From: Pseudobutyrivibrio sp.
GTDB taxonomy: Bacteria; Bacillota_A; Clostridia; Lachnospirales; Lachnospiraceae
Length of the DNA: 6,828 bases
Direction: 5' to 3'
NCBI GenBank assembly: GCA_024691465.1
Contig: JAILNO010000097.1
Location: forward strand, 1 to 6,828
Positions within the stretch are counted from its first letter, which is position 1, and the number at the start of each line of letters is the position of its first letter. Position numbers and translations under genes: made by a program. The notes beneath the pieces were generated by a model. That model saw only the letters and a list, made by a program, of their open reading frames with translations. It was not told where the DNA came from and made no database searches. Positions 1 to 5,850 of the stretch are shown here, one piece after another.

Positions 1-575
1 GCAAACAATTCATAGAAATGTGGCAGATGATAAGAAGGATCAGTGAATTCCAATCCTGGGACGAACTTAATCAGTCCCTCATCACTCCACATGTTATGAC
101 CTCCATATAACTCTTCATGATGAATGCAATCTCTCAGCAAGTCTTTCGCTAACTTGCTGTACTCATATATGCCCTCACCATCACCCCAACGGTGACTGGC
201 AAAGATGAGAGCCATGGCGAAGAATTCCTCGCCATCAGGAGCTGGTCCATAGGCATTCTTGGAACCGTCTATGGCCACTGACCAGGCGAAGTAACCCTGG
301 TTCTCACCATCTGTCATGTACATATTGGTCATGGCCCAGTTCCACAGCTGGTTGAATTCCTTCTGCCTGTCCATCTGGACGCACATCATCATTCCGTAGG
401 ATATTCCTTCAGTTCTAGTGTCATTATTACCTGTGTCCACCAGGTAGCCCATCTGGCCATCCTCGGTGGTGTAGTAGAACTTGTCAGGTCCATAGAAGAT
501 ACCATTGAAGGTATCTAGTAGACGAGCCTTGATTTCCTCGTCACTTTTTCCTATCTCTAAGAATAGATTCCTCAT
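1..575 (-). CDS. GH8 reducing-end xylose-releasing exo-oligoxylanase (Rex-like), 3' end outside window
   Basis: Partial gene: 191 codons are visible from the ATG at 573-575 and the frame is open at the left edge. The family removes single xylose units from the reducing end of xylo-oligosaccharides by an inverting mechanism (EC 3.2.1.156). The fragment has motifs I recall from Bacillus halodurans Rex: YRNLF-like start (here MRNLF), LVDTGNNDTRTEG (residues 46-57), SYGMMM, QGYFAWS, GPAPDGEEFFA, ASHRWGDG and DPSYHLPHFYELF. Glu56 in RTEG corresponds to the catalytic acid (Glu70) and Asp114 to Asp128 of that enzyme; the catalytic base lies in the missing half. There is no signal peptide, so it should be cytoplasmic and act on imported oligosaccharides. 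The start is supported by GGAG at 583-586, 7 nt upstream, and by an in-frame stop at 612-614 with no other ATG, GTG or TTG between. The start corresponds to residue 14 of the Bacillus protein, so a short N-terminal segment is absent. It follows the permease gene after 19 bp, so is probably co-transcribed. Family call is strong; exact specificity is inferred from memory of one homologue. Confidence 0.93.
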   Translation of the reverse strand, partial: MRNLFLEIGKSDEEIKARLLDTFNGIFYGPDKFYYTTEDGQMGYLVDTGNNDTRTEGISYGMMMCVQMDRQKEFNQLWNWAMTNMYMTDGENQGYFAWSVAIDGSKNAYGPAPDGEEFFAMALIFASHRWGDGEGIYEYSKLAKDLLRDCIHHEELYGGHNMWSDEGLIKFVPGLEFTDPSYHLPHFYELF

Positions 576-594
576 AAGTCTTCTCCGTGTAGTG

Positions 595-1494
595 TTATTC
601 CTTGACGCCGCCTAATGTAAGTCCTGTTACGAAATACTTCTGCAAGAATGGATAGATGCAGATGATTGGTAACATGGTGACTATAGTTGCAGCGGCTCTT
701 ACTGAGGTAGGTGTTACTGAGCCATTGGAGTTCTTCATAGCCTCTACTGAAGAGCTCTGGTTAGTAACGGATGAGAGGAGCTTCATAAGCTCGTACTGCA
801 ATGTGGTAAGTCCAGCATTCATTCTGTTGTACAGCATTGCATCGAACCATGAGTTCCACTGTCCTACTGCTACAAATAGTGCCACAGTGGCGTATACAGG
901 CTTACACAGTGGTGAAATAATCTTTAGGAAAATAGTGGTGTAGCCTGCACCGTCAAGCATGGCGGATTCCTCTAAACTGTCAGGAATTCCTTTCATATAT
1001 GTTCTGATAACAAGCATGTTAAAGGCAGAAATCATTCCAGGAATTACATATACGCCGAAACTGTTAGTAAGCCCTAAGGATTTGTATAGAAGAAAGGTAG
1101 GAATCAATCCGCCGTTAACATACATAGTAATAACCCAGAAAAGGGATAGTTGCTTAGAAAAGATGAAATCCTTTCTGCTGACAATAAATGCCAATATTGC
1201 ATTGGTCACAAGTGCCAGCGCAGTGCCGATAATTGTCCTTGCCACTGTGATAGCTGCACCTGTAATCAGATTGTCCTTCTGAAGTACAGTGGTATAGTTC
1301 TGCCAGGTGAACTTCCTAGGCAGTAGATATATACCACCACGAAGGGCATCTGTACCATCATTAAATGAGATAGCCAAAGTGTTTAATACAGGATAGAGTG
1401 TGATTATTACAAAGGCCACCATGAAGATAGTGTTGAATATTCTAAAGGCCAAATCACCGCCTGAAATCTTCTTATGTTTCTTAGTATTCATCAT
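595..1494 (-). CDS. ytcP: CUT1-type ABC transporter permease, LplC/YtcP family
   Basis: Inner-membrane subunit of a carbohydrate uptake ABC transporter, 299 aa, full length for the family. About six membrane segments are visible: residues ~18-40, 78-104, 115-136, 145-166, 198-212 and 268-285. The EAA loop that contacts the ATPase is at 175-199, with the form E-S-A, then D-G-A-G, then I-S-P-L-C-K-P; the usual first Ala of EAA is Ser177. The C-terminus QKYFVTGLTLGGVKE is the hallmark ending of the YtcP/LplC branch. It pairs with the LplB-type permease just upstream (9-bp gap), and the two should form the heterodimeric channel. A purine-rich site AAGGGGG (1499-1505) overlaps the stop of that gene. 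Two tandem ATGs follow, at 1494 and 1491; spacing is 4 nt to the first and 7 nt to the second, so Met2 may be the true start. Substrate is inferred from the neighbouring GH8 enzyme to be xylo-oligosaccharide; sequence alone shows only the family. Confidence 0.95.
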   Translation of the reverse strand: MMNTKKHKKISGGDLAFRIFNTIFMVAFVIITLYPVLNTLAISFNDGTDALRGGIYLLPRKFTWQNYTTVLQKDNLITGAAITVARTIIGTALALVTNAILAFIVSRKDFIFSKQLSLFWVITMYVNGGLIPTFLLYKSLGLTNSFGVYVIPGMISAFNMLVIRTYMKGIPDSLEESAMLDGAGYTTIFLKIISPLCKPVYATVALFVAVGQWNSWFDAMLYNRMNAGLTTLQYELMKLLSSVTNQSSSVEAMKNSNGSVTPTSVRAAATIVTMLPIICIYPFLQKYFVTGLTLGGVKE

Positions 1495-1503
1495 TAGGCC
1501 CCC

Positions 1504-2421
1504 TTAGAATAATCTTTCTTCACCATGTCGCTTAGCAATATTATTGCAAATGACAATCAGTGCGATACTAACTACGCTCTTGAAAATACCTGCCGCTGTA
1601 CCAATGGCATAATCGCCCTGGCTGATACCCCATTTAAGTACGTAGATATCGATGGTCTGAGATACATTAATAACCAAGCCATTACCAAGTAAGTACTGAA
1701 TCTCAAAACCTGCGTTTAATACATTACCTACATTCATGAGAAGTAGAATCATGATAGTAGGCTTGATACCTGGAAGAGTAACATTCTTAATCTTCTGCCA
1801 TCTGCCAGCTCCATCGATGGAAGCTGCCTCATACAGTGATGGATCGATGGCAGTAATGGCTGCCAGATAGATAATGGCATTCCATCCTGTCTCCTTCCAG
1901 ACATTTGCAAAAGCTACGATTGGCCAGAAATATTTCTCATGAGCGAAGAAATTAATAGGCTGATCAATCAAGTTGAAATTAACTAATAACTGGTTAATAA
2001 TACCTGTTCCTGAAAGAGCATCATGCAAAATACCTGTAACAATAATCCATGAAAGGAAGTGTGGCAGGTAAGAAATGGTCTGCACCACTTTCTTACCGCC
2101 CTTAGAAGCCACTTCATTAAGAAGGATTGCAAAAACAATTGCCATAATAAATGTCACAGCCAGATTAATGATACCCATTGCAAGAGTATTTCTAATAACC
2201 CTTAGGAAGGTAACATCGGAAAAAAGTCTTACAAACTTATCAAGACCGATAAACTTAGAATGCAATATACCTGTAACTGGTTTGTAGTCCTGAAAAGCCA
2301 TCGCCCAACCTGCAAGTGGAAGGTAGTAAAAAATAACTCCGTAAACTACAATCGCTGCTGCCCATATTAATAAAACTTTTTGATGTTTTACATCAACCAT
2401 GGAAAAAGACTTCTTCTTCAT
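1504..2421 (-). CDS. lplB: CUT1-type ABC transporter permease, LplB/YteP family
   Basis: Second membrane subunit of the sugar importer, 305 aa, normal length for LplB-type permeases. A positively charged N-terminus precedes the first membrane segment (~17-36); further segments lie near 78-101, 116-132, 166-190, 221-240 and 271-293. The conserved periplasm-side motif LPLAGWAMAFQDYKP follows the first segment, and SYLPHFLSWIIVTG is typical of this branch. The EAA loop is canonical: YEAASIDGAG at 197-206, then LPGIKP at 216-221. The start ATG at 2419-2421 has GGGAG at 2427-2431, 5 nt upstream. The gap to the binding-protein stop upstream is 34 bp and contains a small inverted repeat (2442-2455); the downstream permease follows after 9 bp. 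One transcript for binding protein, both permeases and GH8 is likely. No ATPase gene is visible, as is common for CUT1 systems energised by a shared MsmX/MsiK-type ATPase. Confidence 0.95.
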   Translation of the reverse strand: MKKKSFSMVDVKHQKVLLIWAAAIVVYGVIFYYLPLAGWAMAFQDYKPVTGILHSKFIGLDKFVRLFSDVTFLRVIRNTLAMGIINLAVTFIMAIVFAILLNEVASKGGKKVVQTISYLPHFLSWIIVTGILHDALSGTGIINQLLVNFNLIDQPINFFAHEKYFWPIVAFANVWKETGWNAIIYLAAITAIDPSLYEAASIDGAGRWQKIKNVTLPGIKPTIMILLLMNVGNVLNAGFEIQYLLGNGLVINVSQTIDIYVLKWGISQGDYAIGTAAGIFKSVVSIALIVICNNIAKRHGEERLF

Positions 2422-2441
2422 TTTTTCTCCCTTATGTTGCT

Positions 2442-2455
2442 TTCCCTAGAGGGAA
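2442..2455 (-). repeat. Small inverted repeat (possible mRNA stem-loop) between binding-protein and permease genes
   Basis: The sequence TTCCC-TCTA-GGGAA (minus strand) is a perfect 5-bp inverted repeat with a 4-nt loop. It begins directly after the stop codon of the binding-protein gene and ends 10 nt before the Shine-Dalgarno of the permease gene. There is no U-tract, so it is not a normal terminator. In several sugar ABC operons a stem-loop here protects the upstream mRNA from 3' decay and gives more binding protein than permease. That role is an inference; a 5-bp stem is short and could be chance. Confidence 0.35.
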
Positions 2456-4126
2456 TTACTCGTACTTAGCTGCCTCTGTAACTCGTCTGTCTAACTCTGC
2501 CTGCATCTCTGAGATGAAGTCCTCAGGATGGCACTCATTGTATGCATCCATGTACTCATCCCAACCAGCTTCAAAATCATCTGCCATAACTACCTTAGGT
2601 AGGTACTGGTGCTTAATCTCACCCATAAGTGTCCATGCTGTACCACCTGGTGTAGATGTGGTCATAGCACTTGAGAATGTGTACATTGGGTACCATGAAC
2701 CTGGTGCTGGAGATGTACCAAGCATCTCTACATATGTCTTAACTCCATATGCATCGAAGCAAGCCTTAACTGTATCTGATAATCCATCATAGAACTCAGC
2801 TTCCTGTCCGTCTGGCATCATAGCATTCTTACCGTCGCGGCTAGTACCAGTCCACTGTGGGAAGTATGAGTATGTGCATAAGTGTGAAGCCTTGTAAGCT
2901 GTATCTACTACCTTGTCTCTCATCTCAGGTGTTCTATAGTACATACCATTATCGTCTACCTCATAATCTGTACCCTGTACACCCCAGAATCTTAAGTCAT
3001 GTACTTCCTGTCCAAGTAGATCATTGACGAACTGAAGAGCTCCCTCTACATCACCACAGTTAGTTGTGATTGCAAGACCTGATGAAGTATTTAATACTCC
3101 GCCTGAGTTATGCCACTGATTAGTCATTCCTTCCTCGATTGTGATTGGAAGTGGAACATACTGGCAACCCTGATCATCTAGACCTGCTGTCTTGATAGCA
3201 TCCTCAGCTGTATATGCGAAATCCCACCACTGATCAATCATACCAAGTACTCTACCAGTAGAAAGCTTAGCGATATACTCATCATAAGTCTGAGTGAATG
3301 ACTCTGGGTCTACGATACCCTTCTTGTACTCCTCGTTAAGCTTCTTGAAATACTTAACTGCTGTATCTGTTGTGTTGTAATCGATTACTGTCTGTGTATC
3401 TGGATCTACGATTACAGAACCATCATTAGGATATCCATCTAGGAACTCTGGTGCGTTCTCAAGACAGAAGTATCTCCAGTCATCGCAGAGGATTGTGTAA
3501 GGAATATTCTCTGTACCATCCTCCATAGTAGGATTAGCCTCATTGTATGACTCGATTAAGTCAAAGTACTGATCCATTGTGTGTACTTCAGGATATCCAG
3601 CCCACTCAAGTACTCTAGTCTGAATCCAGAATGCCTCATCATTGTGAGTACATGCTCTCTCTTCTCCGTATATATTAGTGAACTGTGGAATCCAGTAGAT
3701 ATGTCCATCGCTCTGACGAAGGCTATCCCACTCCTGCTCTGTGAAGAACTCCTTGATGTTAGGATAGTTATCAATATAATCATCAAGTGCTACAAGGGCC
3801 CCAGCCTCGTACAACTGAACTGATGCATTACCACCATCTACAAAGTCAGGATACTCGCCACCAGCGATCATAGTACCAACTGCCTCCTCTGCAGTCTGAC
3901 CTGTCAGCCATGACTCCTTAACCTTGCAGCCAGTCTTCTCAGCTATAAGCTGCTGCACTTCGTTGTCATCATTAATCTCTGAACCAGGTACAGCAAAGAA
4001 TGCTGTGAATTCCTTAATTCCGTCCTCATTAACAGCTCCGCCACTTCCAGTTGACTTCCCACAACCTGTGAACATAGCGGTAAGCATCGTAGTGATCATA
4101 AGTGCACTTACGATTCTTTTCTTCAT
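2456..4126 (-). CDS. lplA: Extracellular solute-binding lipoprotein of a CUT1 sugar ABC transporter, LplA/XynE-like
   Basis: Membrane-anchored receptor that captures an oligosaccharide outside the cell and delivers it to the two permeases encoded just downstream. With the start chosen here it is 556 aa, in the 500-560 aa range of the LplA/YtcQ/XynE group. The N-terminus MKKRIVSALMITT is a lipoprotein signal peptide: Lys/Arg region, hydrophobic core, then lipobox FTGC with Cys22 as the lipidated residue (codon 4061-4063). A Gly/Ser/Asn-rich linker follows, then a body rich in Trp, Tyr and Asp. The frame is open 14 codons further up, to an ATG at 4166-4168, but that start has no ribosome-binding site and would place charged residues before the signal peptide. 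The ATG at 4124-4126 has AAGGAGG 9 nt upstream. The strong initiation site suggests high expression. Xylo-oligosaccharide or aldouronate is inferred from the GH8 neighbour and shared gene order; I saw no ligand-specific residue that proves it. Confidence 0.95.
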   Translation of the reverse strand: MKKRIVSALMITTMLTAMFTGCGKSTGSGGAVNEDGIKEFTAFFAVPGSEINDDNEVQQLIAEKTGCKVKESWLTGQTAEEAVGTMIAGGEYPDFVDGGNASVQLYEAGALVALDDYIDNYPNIKEFFTEQEWDSLRQSDGHIYWIPQFTNIYGEERACTHNDEAFWIQTRVLEWAGYPEVHTMDQYFDLIESYNEANPTMEDGTENIPYTILCDDWRYFCLENAPEFLDGYPNDGSVIVDPDTQTVIDYNTTDTAVKYFKKLNEEYKKGIVDPESFTQTYDEYIAKLSTGRVLGMIDQWWDFAYTAEDAIKTAGLDDQGCQYVPLPITIEEGMTNQWHNSGGVLNTSSGLAITTNCGDVEGALQFVNDLLGQEVHDLRFWGVQGTDYEVDDNGMYYRTPEMRDKVVDTAYKASHLCTYSYFPQWTGTSRDGKNAMMPDGQEAEFYDGLSDTVKACFDAYGVKTYVEMLGTSPAPGSWYPMYTFSSAMTTSTPGGTAWTLMGEIKHQYLPKVVMADDFEAGWDEYMDAYNECHPEDFISEMQAELDRRVTEAAKYE

Positions 4127-4135
4127 AAAATTAAC

Positions 4136-4142
4136 CCTCCTT
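4136..4142 (-). promoter_or_regulatory. Strong Shine-Dalgarno of the binding-protein gene
   Basis: AAGGAGG (followed by another G at 4135) lies 9 nt upstream of the ATG at 4126. It is a full match to the anti-Shine-Dalgarno of Firmicute 16S rRNA and the best ribosome-binding site in the window. It decides the start in favour of 4126 over the upstream in-frame ATG at 4168. Confidence 0.92.
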
Positions 4143-4148
4143 ATACTT

Positions 4149-4161
4149 GGGACCACGTCCC
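4149..4161 (-). repeat. Perfect inverted repeat in the leader of the binding-protein gene
   Basis: GGGAC-GTG-GTCCC on the minus strand is a 5-bp perfect inverted repeat around 3 nt, lying 6 nt upstream of the Shine-Dalgarno. If transcription starts near 4164, it would be a GC-rich hairpin close to the 5' end of the mRNA, a position where hairpins can stabilise transcripts. It could instead be a palindromic operator for a repressor just downstream of the start site. It does not resemble a CcpA cre consensus. Symmetry is seen directly; role is inferred. Confidence 0.45.
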
Positions 4162-4170
4162 TTATCATGA

Positions 4171-4199
4171 ATAATATTTTAAGATAGCTTTAATAATTA
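4171..4199 (-). promoter_or_regulatory. Candidate activator-dependent promoter for the transporter operon
   Basis: On the minus strand TATTAT (4171-4176) matches the sigma-A -10 consensus at 5 of 6 positions. At 17-bp spacing the -35 position (4194-4199) reads TAATTA, matching TTGACA at only 2 of 6 positions, and 16- or 18-bp spacings are no better. An overlapping alternative -10 is TAAAAT (4176-4181), also without a -35. The surrounding DNA is very A/T-rich, so either could be chance. A promoter is needed here because a terminator lies just upstream. A weak -35 is what one expects if the AraC-type regulator encoded next door must recruit polymerase. Estimated transcription start is near 4164. 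Confidence 0.45.
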
Positions 4200-4206
4200 T
4201 TTATGG

Positions 4207-4224
4207 GAAAAAGTATAGAAAAAG
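4207..4224 (-). promoter_or_regulatory. Two 7-bp direct repeats, 11 bp apart: candidate regulator binding site
   Basis: CTTTTTC occurs twice on the minus strand, at 4218-4224 and 4207-4213, exactly 11 bp apart, with TATA between. They lie just upstream of the presumed -35 position, about -43 to -60 from the estimated start. AraC-family proteins bind tandem major-groove sites on one helix face, and this is where an activator would sit. The upstream copy overlaps the terminator U-tract, so part of the repeat may simply reflect T-richness. Assignment to the neighbouring response regulator is inference. Confidence 0.3.
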
Positions 4225-4254
4225 GGGGGAGAATTTTTAGTTTCTCACCCCTTT
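4219..4254 (-). terminator. Rho-independent terminator of the kinase-regulator operon
   Basis: Starting 5 nt after the response-regulator stop codon, the 13-nt arms at 4242-4254 and 4221-4233 pair at 12 of 13 positions (one U-C mismatch) around an 8-nt A-rich loop. The stem contains four consecutive G-C pairs and is followed on the minus strand by a T-run (TTTTT, 4219-4223, partly in the stem) and another T-run a few bases on. The plus strand has no T-run after the stem, so it terminates leftward transcription only. It separates the regulators from the transporter operon. Confidence 0.85.
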
Positions 4255-4259
4255 AAAAT

Positions 4260-5846
4260 TTAGGCACCCATATTCTTCTTATACTTGGTAGGTGTACATC
4301 CATTGGCTTCGATGAACTTATTTACGAAGTAGTCCACGTCCTTGTAACCCACTCTCTCAGCCACTTCGAAGACTTTTAAATCGCTTTTACGAAGTAGTCT
4401 GGCCGCCTCTTCTATGCGCTTGGCATTGAGGTAATCCTTGAAGGAGCACTGGTACTTCTTCCTGAATAGCTGGCCTAAGTATGCTGAGTTGATATAGTAC
4501 TTCTCCGCCAGATCCTTGAGAGTCAGATTGCTGGCGTAGTTCTTCTTAATCTCCTCTTCTATATCATAGAGCACACCCTTAGATACATTCTTCCTGAGCT
4601 GACATAAGTACTCGCCGTAGGCATAGGCCATACGACACAGGTGAGTCTTGCCACCCCTTCTGATACCCTCCTCGGAAGTGCTCTCGGAAATCATTCTAAG
4701 GATTTCCTCCTGATTCACATCGCTATCTAACTCGCTGGCTAGATGAATCAGCTGAAACAGCAGATAGTTAATATTGAGGTCCATAGAGGATTCATTGACA
4801 CCTGTGCGCTTCATCTCCTCGTAGAAGGCATCTACCTTGGCTCTGATCTGCACATGCTCCCCCTTCTCGATGGCCTCGATGAGCTCGTCCAATTCCTTCT
4901 TACAGATGAGGATACCATTGTCTGTTACCTGATACTCCTCCTCGTAGAAATAGATACTCTTCTTCTCTCTGAAACCCTGCAGTGAGCGTAACAGATTAGC
5001 TGTACCGTATGACTTGGAAATATTCTTAATACCTGATACATTCTTGCCCACCAGCACCGTAACAGAGAGATTCGTATTTACGGTAATATAATCGAGGAAT
5101 TCATTTAAGTATTCCTGCTTACTCATCTGCAGGCGCTGTCCCATGGCCTCCCCGTAGATGAAACCTATATCGTATACTTTCTCGCTATCGCTCACATCCA
5201 TGACGCACAGGCTGGAGTCATTCTTGAGGAATTCATTAGCTGCTGCATATAGCTTCCTGAGCTGCTCCTTCTTATCATCATCAGAATAATCCTCCGACAT
5301 GGTCTCCTCCTGGAGCTGCACCTCCACATAGCACATGTCCTCATCTATCTGAATCTTATCCTCTAGACAAGAGAGATTATTCTGATCGTACTTGCCACTT
5401 AAGAGTGCCATGAGATTGCGGTCTAGGAAAGCCTTTTCCTTCCTGGCATCAGCCGCCTGCTTACTGGCTCTGGCTGTATTGAGAGCTGCGACCTTCCTGA
5501 GAATCGATAGGAGCTGATCCCTCTCAACGGGCTTAAGTATATAATCTGTACAATTGTACCTGAGTGCCTCCTGCGCATAATTGAATTCCGCATATCCGCT
5601 TAAGATTACGAAATATATATCATTCTTGCAGTTCTCCCTAAGCTCTTTCAGTAACTCCAGCCCTGTCATAACAGGCATCTTAATATCTGCAATTATCAGA
5701 TCCACCTGATTACTCAATACATACTCGTATGCTTCCTTGCCATTGATGGCTGTGGCTATCTCGTAACCTTCCTCCTGCCAATCCACTAGCACCTGCAAAC
5801 CCTGTAAAATAAAGGGCTCATCATCCACTAATAATACCTTTAACAT
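4260..5846 (-). CDS. yesN: Response regulator, YesN type: receiver plus AraC-family DNA-binding domain
   Basis: Cytoplasmic transcription factor of a two-component system, 528 aa, typical for YesN regulators. The receiver domain (1-~120) has every key residue: acidic pair Asp8/Asp9, phospho-acceptor Asp54 in IIADIKMP (codon 5685-5687), Ser83 in ILSGYAEF, and Lys105 in ILKPV. A long middle region (~120-427), Glu/Lys-rich and low in recognised motifs, is the variable linker of this family. The C-terminal 101 residues (428-528) are an AraC-type double helix-turn-helix: LTLKDLAEKYYINSAYLGQLFRK-like first unit from 441, and VFEVAERVGYKDVDYF then TPTKYKK for the second. The start ATG at 5844-5846 lies 4 bp after the kinase stop codon, and its AAGGGG ribosome-binding site is inside the kinase's last codons, so translation is probably coupled. 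By analogy with XynC of G. stearothermophilus it should activate the transporter operon downstream; a terminator separates the two. Confidence 0.96.
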   Translation of the reverse strand: MLKVLLVDDEPFILQGLQVLVDWQEEGYEIATAINGKEAYEYVLSNQVDLIIADIKMPVMTGLELLKELRENCKNDIYFVILSGYAEFNYAQEALRYNCTDYILKPVERDQLLSILRKVAALNTARASKQAADARKEKAFLDRNLMALLSGKYDQNNLSCLEDKIQIDEDMCYVEVQLQEETMSEDYSDDDKKEQLRKLYAAANEFLKNDSSLCVMDVSDSEKVYDIGFIYGEAMGQRLQMSKQEYLNEFLDYITVNTNLSVTVLVGKNVSGIKNISKSYGTANLLRSLQGFREKKSIYFYEEEYQVTDNGILICKKELDELIEAIEKGEHVQIRAKVDAFYEEMKRTGVNESSMDLNINYLLFQLIHLASELDSDVNQEEILRMISESTSEEGIRRGGKTHLCRMAYAYGEYLCQLRKNVSKGVLYDIEEEIKKNYASNLTLKDLAEKYYINSAYLGQLFRKKYQCSFKDYLNAKRIEEAARLLRKSDLKVFEVAERVGYKDVDYFVNKFIEANGCTPTKYKKNMGA

Positions 5847-5850
5847 ATAT

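Noticed and set aside
656..1282. Plus-strand open frames opposite the YtcP-type permease gene
   Set aside because: They are antisense to a full-length, clearly conserved permease and show no recognisable domain; shadow frames.
3556..3823. Short open frames on both strands within the binding-protein gene
   Set aside because: They overlap a well-supported lipoprotein gene in other frames, lack ribosome-binding sites I could accept and have no family features.
4127..4168. Upstream in-frame ATG at 4168 as the start of the binding protein, adding 14 residues
   Set aside because: No ribosome-binding site precedes it, it would lie across the leader palindrome, and it would put charged residues before a classic lipoprotein signal peptide. 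The ATG at 4126 has AAGGAGG at ideal spacing.
4127..4259. A riboswitch, small RNA or CcpA cre site in the intergenic region
   Set aside because: The predicted leader (~38 nt) is too short for a riboswitch, no cre-like TGAAANCGNTTNCA match was seen, and the only strong structure is explained as a terminator.
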